Translations under genes and position numbers: made by a program
From: Candidatus Segatella albertsiae
GTDB taxonomy: Bacteria > Bacteroidota > Bacteroidia > Bacteroidales > Bacteroidaceae
Direction: 5' to 3'
Length of the DNA: 64,000 nucleotides
Assembly: GCA_002451555.1 (NCBI GenBank)
Contig: DKCU01000049.1
Span: 35,663-99,662, forward strand
Notes under the pieces: generated by a model
Seen by the model: only the letters and a program-made list of their open reading frames with translations
What the model was told of the DNA's origin: nothing
Database searches by the model: none
Part shown: one piece after another, positions 34,909 to 45,564 of the stretch
How positions within the stretch are numbered: the first letter of the stretch is position 1
Layout: every line of letters begins with the position of its first letter

Positions 34909-35736
34909 CTATAATTCGTAAACTCTGTCTTCAACATACTGCGCCCACTCCGCGGCAGTCTTGCTCTTGTCAAAGGTTTGCCATGGGATTGGCTTTCCAA
35001 TGGCTATACGGAAATGCTTGCCTACATTCTTGTACATCTCATCGACCAAGAACATCATTGCCAAATTAAATGGCAAGTGCTTATCGCTGAACTTAGCGAT
35101 GCGATAGAAACGCTCGGAGTTTTGACCTCCGAAATGGATAGGAACCACATCTCGTTGATATTCCACGCTCTTGGAGATAAAGGTTTTCTTCCAAGGGATG
35201 TCATGAATCGTTCCATCGTCTCGCTTACGGCTATTAAGTCCTGCAGGGAACATCAGCATGTGGTTTTGGCTTTGAAAGCCAGCCTCCACCATACGTGGGA
35301 AGTCACGACTATTGCGTCCCGTCTTATTGATACCGATGCTCACAGGTTTCAAGCCCGGGAGATTCAACAGCAAGTCATTGACCAAGTAGCGGAATTTGCC
35401 GTCATAATGCTGCCCGATAATCGACCCAAGTGCCACACCGTCCTGACCTCCCAAAGGGTGATTGGACACAAATGTGTAGAGTTTGCCATCATTTTTGTCC
35501 GGCAAGTTCTCCTTTCCCACGATTTCAATGTCCATCTTCAGATACTTCACACACTCCGTCAACCATTCCGTTCCCGAAAGATGGCGACTCTCCCACAAGA
35601 ACTTGTTGACCTCGTCCTCATGAACGATTCGCTTGAGCCAGGACACTAGAAAACCGGGCACGAACTTTGCCTTCTTGCCCATCTTGCCCTTTAAGATTTT
35701 ATCTATGTCGATTGTCTTCTCTATTGCTTCACTCAT
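34909..35736 (-). CDS. glsA: PlsC-like O-acyltransferase (glycine lipid synthesis, GlsA-like)
   Basis: 275 aa. The acyltransferase motif is NHPLGGQDG (a variant of NHx4D typical of this subfamily), followed by GLKPVSIGINKTGRNSRDFPRM and MFPAGLNSRKR, the second and third PlsC-type blocks. It transfers an acyl group to the hydroxyl of the N-acyl-glycine made by the downstream GlsB-like enzyme. It is the first gene of the pair. Upstream lies a 315-nt spacer shared with mraZ. Confidence 0.75.
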   Translation of the reverse strand: MSEAIEKTIDIDKILKGKMGKKAKFVPGFLVSWLKRIVHEDEVNKFLWESRHLSGTEWLTECVKYLKMDIEIVGKENLPDKNDGKLYTFVSNHPLGGQDGVALGSIIGQHYDGKFRYLVNDLLLNLPGLKPVSIGINKTGRNSRDFPRMVEAGFQSQNHMLMFPAGLNSRKRDDGTIHDIPWKKTFISKSVEYQRDVVPIHFGGQNSERFYRIAKFSDKHLPFNLAMMFLVDEMYKNVGKHFRIAIGKPIPWQTFDKSKTAAEWAQYVEDRVYEL

Positions 35737-35934
35737 TTCTATATTTCAGCTAACTATCTGCAAAAATAACTCAACTTTTTCAAATACGAGCCTTTTTAGT
35801 GAAAAAAAAACAAAAATTACTTGATTTTACTAGTAAATTGCTTTGTTTTCCACCATTTTTGCCATTTTTCGTGATATTTTTCACACGAAACAAATCATCT
35901 TATAACACCCAATAAGTCCCTTCATAAAAGATTA

Positions 35935-36008
35935 ATTTCCCCACATAATCAACTTTTTTATTAAGTTTATTAAATTTTGTGGGGAAAAGTGGGGAAATAT
36001 GGGGAAAA
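35935..36008 (+). promoter_or_regulatory. MraZ-box array before mraZ
   Basis: Three 10-nt direct repeats lie head to tail: GTGGGGAAAA (35979-35988), GTGGGGAAAT (35989-35998) and ATGGGGAAAA (35999-36008). MraZ is known to bind TGGG-type repeats with 10-nt spacing, so these are the likely operators. An inverted copy, ATTTCCCCAC (35935-35944), is the exact complement of the second repeat. The array overlaps where RNA polymerase would contact the -33 region, consistent with self-repression. The rest of the 315-nt glsA-mraZ spacer is AT-rich with no other feature I can support. Confidence 0.8.
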
Positions 36009-36013
36009 ATGTG

Positions 36014-36021
36014 TACCTTTG
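36014..36021 (+). promoter_or_regulatory. TACCTTTG -7 box of the mraZ operon
   Basis: TACCTTTG matches TAnnTTTG. It lies 5 nt after the last MraZ box and 30 nt before the mraZ ATG. No good TTTG is seen 19-21 nt upstream, because that space is taken by the MraZ boxes. Confidence 0.65.
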
Positions 36022-36051
36022 GACCCGAATTCTTATATATAAGATGTACGT

Positions 36052-36510
36052 ATGCGTTTTTTAGGCAACATAGAGGCTAAAACTGACTCGAAAGGACGTG
36101 CTTTCTTGCCAGCTTCGTTTCGCAAGATACTACAGGTTTCTGGCGAAGAGAGCCTCGTGCTCAGAAAAGACGTTTTCCAGCCTTGCCTCGTCATCTACCC
36201 GGAGTCGATATGGAACGAACAACTAGACCAGCTCCGCAAGAAGCTCAACCGTTGGAATGCCAAAGAACAACAAATCTATAGGACATTCATTGCAGATGCC
36301 ATCTTATTAGCCCTGGATGGGAACGGACGTTTTCTCATACCTAAGAGACTTCTTAAAATGGCAGACATAGAGCAAAGCATTCGATTCATCGGAATGGGAG
36401 ACACCATAGAAATCTGGAAGAACGAAGGAGAGGAAGAGACAACGTTCATGGACCTGGAAGAATTCAGCAAGGCATTGCAAGACGTGATGTCAATTAATAA
36501 CGAAGAATAG
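36052..36510 (+). CDS. mraZ: Transcriptional regulator MraZ
   Basis: 152 aa with two SpoVT-AbrB-like MraZ repeats: DSKGRAFLPASFRK (near residues 10-25) and DGNGRFLIPKRLLKMA (near 85-100). It forms ring-shaped oligomers that bind TGGG repeats and repress the division/cell-wall cluster. Its boxes lie directly upstream. It heads the cluster as in most bacteria; the next gene starts 13 nt downstream. Confidence 0.95.
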   Translation: MRFLGNIEAKTDSKGRAFLPASFRKILQVSGEESLVLRKDVFQPCLVIYPESIWNEQLDQLRKKLNRWNAKEQQIYRTFIADAILLALDGNGRFLIPKRLLKMADIEQSIRFIGMGDTIEIWKNEGEEETTFMDLEEFSKALQDVMSINNEE

Positions 36511-36523
36511 CACAAAAAGAAAG

Positions 36524-37438
36524 ATGGTAAAGACTGCAGAAACATATCATGTGCCAGTACTACTCAACGAGAGTATCGATGGACTCAACATAAAGCCAGG
36601 CGGCATTTATGTCGATGTTACGTTTGGTGGTGGTGGGCACTCCAGGGAAATTCTAGCTCGCATCAACGGCAACGGACATCTCTATAGCTTCGACCAAGAT
36701 GCCGATGCAGAAAGAAACGTTGTGCCCAACAAGGACTTCACATTCGTGTGTTCCAACTTCAGATACTTAAAAAACTGGATGAGGTATTATGGAGTGGATG
36801 GCATTGACGGACTGCTTGCCGACCTCGGCGTATCTAGTCATCATTTTGACGATGAGACCCGCGGTTTCTCTTTTAGATATGAAGCACCCCTTGATATGAG
36901 AATGAACAAGAGAGCAGGAAAGACAGCTGCAGACATCGTCAACGACTATGAGGAGAGTCAACTAGCCGACATTTTCTATCTTTATGGGGAACTCAAAAAC
37001 TCTCGTCGCATAGCCTCAGCCCTGGTAAAGGCTCGAAACGAAAAAAGAATAGAATCAACCACGGATTTCATCAAAGCAGTAGAACCTTTATTCAAGAGAG
37101 AACGTGAGAAGAAAGATATGGCAAAACTATTCCAAGCGCTCCGAATAGAGGTCAACCATGAGATGGACGCCTTGAAAGAGATGCTCAAAGCGGCAACAGA
37201 ATTGTTGAAACCTGGTGGAAGGCTATCCGTTATCACTTACCATTCACTAGAAGACCGAATCGTCAAGAACGTCATGAAATCGGGAAACTCGGAAGGTAAA
37301 ATCTCACAAGATTTCTTCGGAAGAGTGGAAACTCCTTTCAAGCTCATCAACAACAAGGTCATCATACCTAGCAAAGAAGAGCAAGAGAGAAACCCTAGAA
37401 GCAGAAGTGCCAAACTAAGAATCGCAGAAAAGAAATGA
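36524..37438 (+). CDS. rsmH: 16S rRNA (cytosine1402-N4)-methyltransferase
   Basis: 304 aa. The SAM-binding loop VDVTFGGGGHSREIL is near residue 30, and the family blocks GLLADLGVSSHHFDD, RGFSFRYEAPLDMRMN and SVITYHSLEDRIVKN follow. It methylates N4 of C1402 in 16S rRNA, at the ribosomal P site. The gene ends overlapping the ftsL-like start by 4 nt (ATGA). Confidence 0.97.
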   Translation: MVKTAETYHVPVLLNESIDGLNIKPGGIYVDVTFGGGGHSREILARINGNGHLYSFDQDADAERNVVPNKDFTFVCSNFRYLKNWMRYYGVDGIDGLLADLGVSSHHFDDETRGFSFRYEAPLDMRMNKRAGKTAADIVNDYEESQLADIFYLYGELKNSRRIASALVKARNEKRIESTTDFIKAVEPLFKREREKKDMAKLFQALRIEVNHEMDALKEMLKAATELLKPGGRLSVITYHSLEDRIVKNVMKSGNSEGKISQDFFGRVETPFKLINNKVIIPSKEEQERNPRSRSAKLRIAEKK

Positions 37439-37875
37439 ACGAAGATAATAAAGATGACAAGACCAATGTGGAGCAGAAAGAAGACAAGGGGAAGCTTGCC
37501 TTGAAAGATGTCATCGCCCAACAGGCCATTGAGGAAGAAGCACCTCAATCTTCCAACTTCACGCTTCGCAAGATACTGGGTGGAGACATCCTGACGGCTC
37601 AGTTCATCCGCAGACAAATCTGGGTGGTCATCCTAGTCGTCGGCTTCACCATCATATATATATCCAATCGATACAGCATCCAAAAGGACCTCATCGAGAT
37701 AGACCAATTGCAAAAAGAACTGCAAGACGCCAAGTACAAGGCCCTGTCAAGCAGCAGTCAGATAACAGAGAAAAGTCGTGAAAGCAACGTGCTGGAAATG
37801 CTCAAGAACAATAAGGACAGCATCCTGCACATCGCCACACAACCTCCATATATAATAAATGTACCCGAAGAATGA
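37435..37875 (+). CDS. ftsL: FtsL-like division protein
   Basis: 146 aa, bitopic: a charged cytoplasmic part of about 60 aa, one transmembrane helix (about 63-81, WVVILVVGFTIIYIS), and a periplasmic coiled coil (QKDLIEIDQLQKELQDAKYKAL). This matches FtsL, which bridges FtsQ and FtsB to the FtsW-FtsI synthase. The cytoplasmic tail is longer than in E. coli. Both ends overlap neighbours by 4 nt. Confidence 0.8.
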   Translation: MNEDNKDDKTNVEQKEDKGKLALKDVIAQQAIEEEAPQSSNFTLRKILGGDILTAQFIRRQIWVVILVVGFTIIYISNRYSIQKDLIEIDQLQKELQDAKYKALSSSSQITEKSRESNVLEMLKNNKDSILHIATQPPYIINVPEE

Positions 37876-40028
37876 GCAAGTTTGATGCAAAAAAAGTGAT
37901 GCCTAGATATCGTGCCATCTCATTGGTCATGATAATCATAGCCGTATGCATAGTAGGCAAGTCACTCTATATCATGACTGCCAAACGCGACTATTGGATG
38001 AAAGTAGCCGAGCGACAGAAGAAAGACTCTGTAACGGTAAAGCCAAACCGAGGCAATATTCTGAGCTGCACGGGGCAGTTGCTTGCGAGTTCCTTGCCTG
38101 AGTTCAAGGTTTTCATGGACTTCGTGGCACTAGACGAGGCAAATGGCGACTCTCTTTGGAACGTAAAGGAAGATTCTATCTGCGAAGGATTGCACAAAAT
38201 CTTCCCCGACAAGTCCATTGCAGAATTCAAAGCACATCTTGACGAAGGAAAAGCTAAGAAAAAGAGACATTGGGCCATCTACAACGAGCGCATCAACTAC
38301 AATACATTTACCGAGGTGAAAGAGCTTCCGTTGTTCAAGTTAGGAACCAACAAGAGTGGATTCCATTGGGAAGAATACAATGCAAGAAAGCGTTCTTATG
38401 GTTCGCTGGCGGGAAGAACCATCGGTGCCATGTATGGTGCGAAAGACACGGCAAGATTTGGATTGGAGCTGTCCTACGACTCTATCCTCCGTGGCACCAA
38501 TGGTATCGTACACCGAAGGAAGGTACGCAACAAGTTCCTTGACATCACCGACACCCCACCTATCGACGGTGCTGACATCGTCACTACCATTGATGTGAGC
38601 ATGCAAGACCTTGCTGAACGTTCCGTCATCAACGAATTGAAGGAAATCAATGGCAATGTAGGCGTTGCCATCGTCATGGATGTCAAGACAGGAGACATTA
38701 AAGCCATTGTCAACATGGAGAAGTGTTTTGATGGAGAATATAGAGAGATTCACAACCATGCTGTCAGCGACTTATTGGAGCCTGGTTCAGTTTTCAAGAC
38801 GGCTTCCCTGCTCGTAGCCTTGGATGACGGTGTGGTTGATACCACCTACTCTGTAGAGACTGGAGGTGGAGTCTGGCCAATGTATGGTAGAGATATGAAA
38901 GACCATAATTGGAGAAAAGGTGGATACGGAAGATTGACATTCGCACAAACCTTATGGTACAGTTCCAATATCGGTGTCAGCAGAATCATCGACGACCACT
39001 ACAGGAACAATCCGGAGAAATTTGTCAAGGGAATATACCGAGTGGGATTGGCTGACGACCTTAAAATACCATTGGTCGGTGCGACTCCGGCTAGAATTAG
39101 AATGCCGCACAAGAATAGCCATGGGCAATACGACAACTGGAGCAAGACTGCCCTACCATGGATGAGCATCGGTTACGAGACACAGGTTCCACCTATCTCG
39201 ACATTAACCTTCTACAATGCCATCGCCAACAATGGTACCATGATGAGACCGAGATTCGTCACAAAAGTCGTCAAGAATGGGACAACCATCATGGAATTTC
39301 CTCCAGAAGTGATGCATGAGCATATTGCCAAAGAGCAAAGCATAAAAAAGATGCAAACAATCTTGGAACAAGTAGTCAGCATCGGACTCGGAAAGAAAGC
39401 TGGCTCACCTAACTTCAAGGTGGCAGGCAAAACAGGTACCGCCCAAATGTCAAAGGGTGCTGGCGGATATAAGTCAGGCGGAGTCAACTATCTACTTAGT
39501 TTCGCGGGTTACTTCCCTGCCGACAACCCAAGATACAGCTGTATCGTTTGCATCCAGAAGTCAGGTCTCCCTGCCTCTGGTGGAGGTATGAGTGGAAAAG
39601 TGTTCCATGAAATTTCAGAAGGCATCATGGCACAAGACTTGAAACTAGATGTCAAAGATGCCCAAGACTCAGCTTCCATACTGATACCAGACGTCAAAAA
39701 TGGCAATGTGCTGGCAGCAGACTACGTACTGACACACCTTGGCATCAAGACAAACACCAACTGGAGTGGAAGTTACCTCAATGGAAATCCTATTTGGGGA
39801 AAAGCAGAAAAGATTGGCAACCGCTATGTAAAACTTGAAAAAGAAAAGCAATATGGCAAAGGCATTGTGCCCGACATCATGGGCATGGGAGCACGAGATG
39901 CTGTTTATATGATGGAAAGTCGTGGTATTAGAACACGGCTATATGGCAGAGGAAAAGTTGTCAAGCAGACCCTGATGCCAGGAACTCCAGTCAAGAAAGG
40001 TGCCTTTTGCATCATCACGCTTGAATAA
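37872..40028 (+). CDS. ftsI: Division transpeptidase (FtsI/PBP3) with PASTA domain
   Basis: 718 aa: one N-terminal transmembrane helix (about 15-36), a PBP dimerisation domain, and a transpeptidase domain with the active-site S306 in SVFK, YSSN as the second motif and K520 in KTGTAQ. A C-terminal PASTA-type region follows ([20 protein letters not shown] to the end). It cross-links septal peptidoglycan with FtsW. A PASTA-bearing FtsI is typical for Bacteroidetes. The start overlaps ftsL by 4 nt. Confidence 0.95.
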   Translation: MSKFDAKKVMPRYRAISLVMIIIAVCIVGKSLYIMTAKRDYWMKVAERQKKDSVTVKPNRGNILSCTGQLLASSLPEFKVFMDFVALDEANGDSLWNVKEDSICEGLHKIFPDKSIAEFKAHLDEGKAKKKRHWAIYNERINYNTFTEVKELPLFKLGTNKSGFHWEEYNARKRSYGSLAGRTIGAMYGAKDTARFGLELSYDSILRGTNGIVHRRKVRNKFLDITDTPPIDGADIVTTIDVSMQDLAERSVINELKEINGNVGVAIVMDVKTGDIKAIVNMEKCFDGEYREIHNHAVSDLLEPGSVFKTASLLVALDDGVVDTTYSVETGGGVWPMYGRDMKDHNWRKGGYGRLTFAQTLWYSSNIGVSRIIDDHYRNNPEKFVKGIYRVGLADDLKIPLVGATPARIRMPHKNSHGQYDNWSKTALPWMSIGYETQVPPISTLTFYNAIANNGTMMRPRFVTKVVKNGTTIMEFPPEVMHEHIAKEQSIKKMQTILEQVVSIGLGKKAGSPNFKVAGKTGTAQMSKGAGGYKSGGVNYLLSFAGYFPADNPRYSCIVCIQKSGLPASGGGMSGKVFHEISEGIMAQDLKLDVKDAQDSASILIPDVKNGNVLAADYVLTHLGIKTNTNWSGSYLNGNPIWGKAEKIGNRYVKLEKEKQYGKGIVPDIMGMGARDAVYMMESRGIRTRLYGRGKVVKQTLMPGTPVKKGAFCIITLE

Positions 40029-40071
40029 GCGTATATATATAATAAGGTGTAACATAAAACAAAAACAAGAT

Positions 40072-41535
40072 ATGAAGTTACAAGAATTGCTCAAAAACAT
40101 CAAACCGATCCAAATAATCGGAGATGCTGAAGTTGAGGTTACAGGTGTAAACATCGACTCACGTAAGATTAAGGATGGACATCTATTCGTTGCCATGAAA
40201 GGCACTCAGGTAGATGGGCACAAGTTTATCCCTAAGGCTATAGAACTTGGGGCAAAGTCTATTTTGTGCGAAGATGTGCCTGAGGAAAAAACTGAAGGTG
40301 TTACCTATATCCAGGTAGAATCTACAGAAGATGCCGTGGGAAAAGTAGCAACCATTTTTCATGGCGATCCTTCTAGAAAGCTAAAACTTGTAGGTGTGAC
40401 TGGAACAAATGGCAAAACAACCATCGCCACCTTATTATATAATATGTTCAGGAAATTCGGCCATAAATGCGGACTACTCTCTACAGTTTGCAACTATATC
40501 GAGGATGAAGCCATCCCTGCCGACCATACAACACCTGACCCTATCGAACTGAACGAGTTGCTAGGCAAAATGGTAGAAGCAGGATGCGAATATGCCTTCA
40601 TGGAATGTTCCTCACATGCCATTGCACAAAAGCGTATCGGTGGATTGAACTTCACAGGTGGAATCTTTACCAACTTGACTCGCGACCATCTCGATTACCA
40701 CAAAACATTCGAAAATTATCGCAATGCCAAGAAGGCATTTTTCGATGGACTGCCAAAATCTGCCTTTGCCATCACCAATGCTGATGACAAAAATGGCATG
40801 GTCATGGTGCAGAACACCAAAGCTACCGTCAAGACATACTCGACACGTAGCATGGCAGACTTCAAAGCCAAGATTTTGGAATGCCACTTCGGTGGTATGT
40901 ACCTAGACATAGATGGCAGAGAGGTCGGTGTTCAGTTCATCGGGAAATTTAATGTAAGCAATCTGCTTGCTGTATATGGCGCAGCCATCATGTTGGGCAA
41001 GAAGCCAGAAGACATACTTGTCATCATGAGCACATTACACAGCGTGAACGGTCGCTTGCAGCCAATCCAATCACCAGAGGGATATACAGCCATAGTTGAC
41101 TATGCCCACACTCCAGACGCATTGGAGAACGTACTCAACGCCATCCATGAAGTTCTTGACGGCAAGGGTGGACAAGTCATCACTGTATGTGGTGCAGGTG
41201 GGAATCGTGACAAAGGCAAGCGACCATTGATGGCACAAGAAGCCGTAAAACAAAGCGACAAAGTCATCATCACAAGCGACAACCCACGTTTTGAGGAGCC
41301 ACAAGACATCATCAACGATATGCTAGCAGGCCTCAACGCTCAGCAAATGAAGAAAGTCATCAGCATCGTTGACAGAAAAGAAGCCATCCGCACAGCCTGC
41401 ATGATGGCACAAAAGGGAGATGTCATCCTTGTAGCAGGAAAGGGCCATGAAGATTACCAAGAAATCAAGGGCGTAAAACATCATTTCGATGACAAGGAAG
41501 TTATACGCGACATCTTTGGCATCAAACAGAAATAA
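40072..41535 (+). CDS. murE: UDP-MurNAc-tripeptide synthetase (MurE)
   Basis: 487 aa from [14 protein letters not shown]; the frame is open 24 codons further upstream but there it overlaps ftsI. The ATP loop [10 protein letters not shown] is near residue 108, and the Mur ligase C-terminal fold has [14 protein letters not shown]. The DNPR motif ([10 protein letters not shown]) indicates that the added residue is meso-diaminopimelate. It makes UDP-MurNAc-tripeptide in the cytoplasm. murF is not in this cluster. Confidence 0.97.
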   Translation: MKLQELLKNIKPIQIIGDAEVEVTGVNIDSRKIKDGHLFVAMKGTQVDGHKFIPKAIELGAKSILCEDVPEEKTEGVTYIQVESTEDAVGKVATIFHGDPSRKLKLVGVTGTNGKTTIATLLYNMFRKFGHKCGLLSTVCNYIEDEAIPADHTTPDPIELNELLGKMVEAGCEYAFMECSSHAIAQKRIGGLNFTGGIFTNLTRDHLDYHKTFENYRNAKKAFFDGLPKSAFAITNADDKNGMVMVQNTKATVKTYSTRSMADFKAKILECHFGGMYLDIDGREVGVQFIGKFNVSNLLAVYGAAIMLGKKPEDILVIMSTLHSVNGRLQPIQSPEGYTAIVDYAHTPDALENVLNAIHEVLDGKGGQVITVCGAGGNRDKGKRPLMAQEAVKQSDKVIITSDNPRFEEPQDIINDMLAGLNAQQMKKVISIVDRKEAIRTACMMAQKGDVILVAGKGHEDYQEIKGVKHHFDDKEVIRDIFGIKQK

Positions 41536-41593
41536 TTCTTTCCTTCAAGACAAAGGACATTCATAAAGAAAAAAATAAAGAAGACAAAGAAAA

Positions 41594-42862
41594 ATGTTAT
41601 ACTATCTCTTTAGATTTCTAGAGCAATGGGGCATCAGTGGCTCCCATATGTGGGGTTACATTTCATTCCGTGCCTTGCTCGCCCTGATTGTATCATTGGT
41701 CATCTCGGCTTGGTTTGGCGAGAAATTCATCAAATATCTCAAAAGCAAGCAAATCACAGAAACACAACGTGATGCCAGCATCGACCCTTTCGGGGTCAAA
41801 AAAATCGGTGTGCCATCCATGGGTGGTGTCATCATCATCATAGCGATTCTCGTCCCGGTTCTCTTGCTGGGCAGACTTCGCAACATCTATCTCATCCTGA
41901 TGATTATCACTACAATATGGCTAGGATTCCTCGGCGGAATGGATGACTTCATCAAGATTTTCAAAAGGGACAAAGAAGGTTTGAAAGGCAAATACAAGAT
42001 TGTAGGCCAAGTTGGCATTGGACTGATTGTTGGCTTGGTACTTTGGGCCTCTCCTGATGTCAAGATGAACGAGAACCTCGCCATTGAGCGCCAAGGGCAA
42101 GAAACCGTTGTCAAGCATCGCTCGGAAGCGACCAAGTCTTTGAAGACTACGATTCCTTTCATCAAGGGGCACAACTTGGACTACTCCAACATCACCAGTT
42201 TCTGTGGCAAATACAAGACCGCAGCAGGTTGGATACTCTTCGTCATCATGACCATCTTTGTGGTGACAGCCGTTTCCAATGGAGCCAACCTCAATGACGG
42301 TATGGACGGTATGTGCGCCGGAAACTCCGCCATCATCGGTGTTGCATTGGGCATTCTTGCGTATGTATCGTCACATATTCAGTTTGCCGCCTACCTCAAC
42401 ATCATGTACATCCCTGGATCGGAAGAACTGGTTGTATTCTTCTGTGCTTTCATCGGAGCTTTGATTGGATTTCTATGGTACAACGCATACCCTGCCCAAG
42501 TATTCATGGGCGACACGGGATCACTTACCATTGGCGGTATCATTGCCGTAGGTGCCATCATCATTCACAAAGAATTGATGCTGCCTATTCTTTGCGGTAT
42601 CTTCTTCGTGGAGAGTCTAAGTGTCATTGTACAGGTATATTACTACAAATTGGGCAAGCGAAAAGGCATCAAACAGCGTATTTTCAAACGAACACCGATC
42701 CATGACAACTTCAGAACACAAGATAGTCAACTGGACCCTGAGTGCAAATACCTGTTGAAAAAACCACACAATGCTTTCCATGAGTCAAAAATCACCATCC
42801 GTTTCTGGATCGTAACCATTATCTTGGCAGCATTGACCATCATTACATTAAAAATAAGATAA
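41594..42862 (+). CDS. mraY: Phospho-MurNAc-pentapeptide translocase
   Basis: 422 aa, about ten transmembrane helices. The polyprenyl-phosphate GlcNAc/MurNAc transferase motifs are visible: FLGGMDDFIKI, the magnesium/catalytic NLNDGMDGMCAG and RTPIHDNF. It links phospho-MurNAc-pentapeptide to undecaprenyl phosphate to make lipid I. Compared with E. coli MraY (360 aa) there is an insertion of about 50 residues between helices (SPDVKMNENLAIERQGQE and on), common in Bacteroidetes. Confidence 0.96.
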   Translation: MLYYLFRFLEQWGISGSHMWGYISFRALLALIVSLVISAWFGEKFIKYLKSKQITETQRDASIDPFGVKKIGVPSMGGVIIIIAILVPVLLLGRLRNIYLILMIITTIWLGFLGGMDDFIKIFKRDKEGLKGKYKIVGQVGIGLIVGLVLWASPDVKMNENLAIERQGQETVVKHRSEATKSLKTTIPFIKGHNLDYSNITSFCGKYKTAAGWILFVIMTIFVVTAVSNGANLNDGMDGMCAGNSAIIGVALGILAYVSSHIQFAAYLNIMYIPGSEELVVFFCAFIGALIGFLWYNAYPAQVFMGDTGSLTIGGIIAVGAIIIHKELMLPILCGIFFVESLSVIVQVYYYKLGKRKGIKQRIFKRTPIHDNFRTQDSQLDPECKYLLKKPHNAFHESKITIRFWIVTIILAALTIITLKIR

Positions 42863-42905
42863 CCCCCATGTCAAGCAAGACTATAGGGAAAGAACATAAA
42901 GCAAT

Positions 42906-44237
42906 ATGAGTAAAATCGTAATTTTAGGAGCTGGCGAAAGCGGTGCAGGAGCTGCTGTGCTGGCAAAGAAAGAAGGTTTTGAAGTTTTTGTCTCTGACAT
43001 GTCTAAAATCAAAGACAATTACAAGAAACTCATGGACGACCACAACATAGAATGGGAAGAAGGTCACCACACTGAAGAAAAAATTCTAGATGCAGATGAA
43101 GTCATCAAGAGTCCGGGCATACCTAAAGAAGCTCCCATGATTCAGAAATTGATGGCAAAGGGTACTCCAATCGTCAGCGAAATCGAATTTGCAGGCAGAT
43201 ACACTAACGCAAAGATGATTTGCATCACCGGAAGCAACGGCAAAACAACAACTACGTCTTTAATATACCATATCATCAAGACGGCTGGCTACGACGTAGG
43301 ATTAGCCGGTAACATTGGCAAGAGTTTGGCACTTCAGGTAGCAGAAACTCCACATCAATACTATGTAATTGAACTGAGCAGCTTTCAGCTTGACAACATG
43401 TATAAGTTCCGTGCCAATGTGGCCATCTTGCTCAACATCACACCAGACCACCTGGACAGATATGAGTACAAGATGCAAAACTACACCGATGCCAAAATGC
43501 GCATCACCCAAAATCAAACAGAGGAGGACTGCTTCATCTATTGGAATGATGACCCTATCGTAACAAAGGAAATCCAAAAGTACGACCTTAAGTCACACCT
43601 CTGTCCTTTCGCCGAGACAAAAGAAGAAGGAACCGTAGGTTATATAGACAATGGGGAATTCGTACTCGACTACCCTTCTCACTTCGAGATGCCTCAAACA
43701 GACATGAGCCTCAGCGGCAAGCACAACATATACAATAGTCTTGCAGCAGCCTTGGCCTGCAACATCGTCGGAATCGATAAGAAGACCTTGCACAAAGGGC
43801 TCAGTGATTTCCCTGGAGTAGAGCATCGTTTGGAAAAGGTTGGGAAATTTGACAATGTATATTATGTAAATGACTCTAAGGCAACCAATGTGGACGCCTG
43901 CTGGTATGCCTTGGAGAGCATGACCACTCCAACTATCCTCATCATCGGTGGCAAGGACAAAGGCAACGACTATAACCAAATAAAAGACTTAGTAAAACAA
44001 AAATGCGCAGGAATCGTATATCTTGGCGCGGACAACCAGAAGCTACACGACAACTTCGATGCGTTAGGCCTCCCTGTCAGGGACACCCATAGCATGAAAG
44101 ACTGCGTGAAAGCCTGCAAAGAGCTTGCAAAGCCAGGCGACACCGTACTGCTAAGTCCTTGCTGTGCCAGTTTCGACCTATTTAAGAACATGGAGGATAG
44201 GGGCGAGCAATTCAAAGCACTTGTTAAGCAATCGTAA
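42906..44237 (+). CDS. murD: UDP-MurNAc-L-alanine--D-glutamate ligase
   Basis: 443 aa. It has an N-terminal nucleotide fold (IVILGAGESGAGAA), the ATP loop CITGSNGKTTTT near residue 106, the central HLDRYEYKMQNYTDAK (residues for ATP/Mg binding), and the C-terminal NDSKATNVDACWYAL block. It adds D-glutamate to UDP-MurNAc-L-Ala. It lies between mraY and ftsW in the usual order. Confidence 0.97.
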   Translation: MSKIVILGAGESGAGAAVLAKKEGFEVFVSDMSKIKDNYKKLMDDHNIEWEEGHHTEEKILDADEVIKSPGIPKEAPMIQKLMAKGTPIVSEIEFAGRYTNAKMICITGSNGKTTTTSLIYHIIKTAGYDVGLAGNIGKSLALQVAETPHQYYVIELSSFQLDNMYKFRANVAILLNITPDHLDRYEYKMQNYTDAKMRITQNQTEEDCFIYWNDDPIVTKEIQKYDLKSHLCPFAETKEEGTVGYIDNGEFVLDYPSHFEMPQTDMSLSGKHNIYNSLAAALACNIVGIDKKTLHKGLSDFPGVEHRLEKVGKFDNVYYVNDSKATNVDACWYALESMTTPTILIIGGKDKGNDYNQIKDLVKQKCAGIVYLGADNQKLHDNFDALGLPVRDTHSMKDCVKACKELAKPGDTVLLSPCCASFDLFKNMEDRGEQFKALVKQS

Positions 44238-44291
44238 AGCATCGTGAGAGAGACAAGGCATGAGAGGAAACTATAAAGACAAAGGAATCAA

Positions 44292-45560
44292 ATGAACAAG
44301 AAAATAGGCAACATATTCAAAGGAGACAAAGTAATCTGGATGGTATTCTTCTTCCTTTGCATGATAAGCATCATCGAAGTATATTCCGCATCGAGCTCGC
44401 TTACCTACAAAAGTGGCAACTACATGAAGCCTGTCATCAGGCACATGGGGTTCATCTTGCTTGGAATCTTCAGCATGATTTGCATGCTCAAAGTAAAATG
44501 CAAGTACTTCAAGATAGCCACCCCCTTTATGCTTGGTCTCTCTCTGATCATGCTATTCTGGGTGCTGATCGCAGGTCAAGCGACCAATGGAGCCTCAAGA
44601 TGGGTCAACCTTGTTGGTATTCAATTCCAGCCATCGGAATTTGCCAAGGGAGCGGTGGTGCTAGCAGTCGCCCAGATTCTCAGTGCCATGCAAACAGAGC
44701 ATGGGGCTGACAAACGGGCCTTCAAGTTTATACTCAGCGTCTCCTCTATCTTCATTGCCCTCATTGGCCTCGAAAATTTGTCAACCGCAATGCTCTTATG
44801 TGTCACCATCTTATGTATGATGATCATCGGAAGAGTACCCAAGGCACAAATCGGAAAATTAATGGGGGTAGTCTTGGCTAGCATCGCTATAGCCATAACC
44901 TTGGTCATGCTTGTCGGAAAGGACAAAGACCAATCTACGGGCGAGAACACATTGACGGAAAATGTCAGCAAGCAAGAAAAATCGCCAAGTTCCATCGAGA
45001 AGCTCTTTCACAGAGCAGACACTTGGAAATCAAGAATCGACAAATTTCTTGACCACAAGGACATTGCACCAGAAGACGTGGACCTAGACAGAGATGCTCA
45101 AGTCGCCCATGCTAACATTGCCATCGCCTCATCCAATGTCGTTGGCAAAGGTCCAGGCAATTCTGTGGAAAGAGACTTTCTCTCACAAGCTTTCTCAGAC
45201 TTCATCTACGCCATCATCATTGAAGAAATGGGCATAACGGGGGCTGTCTTTGTTGCATTTCTCTACATCATTCTCTTGTATAGAGCTGGAAGCATCGCAA
45301 ACAGATGCGAGAACAACTTTCCCGCATTTTTGGCGATGGGGTTGGCTATACTTCTAGTCACCCAAGCCCTATTCAACATGCTCGTAGCTGTAGGTCTAGC
45401 ACCAGTTACAGGACAGCCATTGCCACTTATCAGCCGCGGCGGAACATCAACTGTCATCAACTGCCTGTATGTAGGAATCATCCTCAGCATCAGCAGAAGT
45501 GCCAAGAAGAAGGAGGACTGTAACCTAGAAGACAACGCCCCAAAAATGGCTGCTGCATAA
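44292..45560 (+). CDS. ftsW: SEDS-family septal glycosyltransferase FtsW
   Basis: 422 aa with about ten transmembrane segments. Family blocks include GASRWVNLVGIQFQPSEFAKGA, and near the C-terminus PVTGQPLPLISRGGTS. FtsW polymerises lipid II into septal glycan together with FtsI. A hydrophilic loop of about 90 aa (near 215-305) faces the periplasm, longer than in E. coli. It is the last gene before the internal promoter. Confidence 0.95.
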   Translation: MNKKIGNIFKGDKVIWMVFFFLCMISIIEVYSASSSLTYKSGNYMKPVIRHMGFILLGIFSMICMLKVKCKYFKIATPFMLGLSLIMLFWVLIAGQATNGASRWVNLVGIQFQPSEFAKGAVVLAVAQILSAMQTEHGADKRAFKFILSVSSIFIALIGLENLSTAMLLCVTILCMMIIGRVPKAQIGKLMGVVLASIAIAITLVMLVGKDKDQSTGENTLTENVSKQEKSPSSIEKLFHRADTWKSRIDKFLDHKDIAPEDVDLDRDAQVAHANIAIASSNVVGKGPGNSVERDFLSQAFSDFIYAIIIEEMGITGAVFVAFLYIILLYRAGSIANRCENNFPAFLAMGLAILLVTQALFNMLVAVGLAPVTGQPLPLISRGGTSTVINCLYVGIILSISRSAKKKEDCNLEDNAPKMAAA

Positions 45561-45564
45561 AAAT

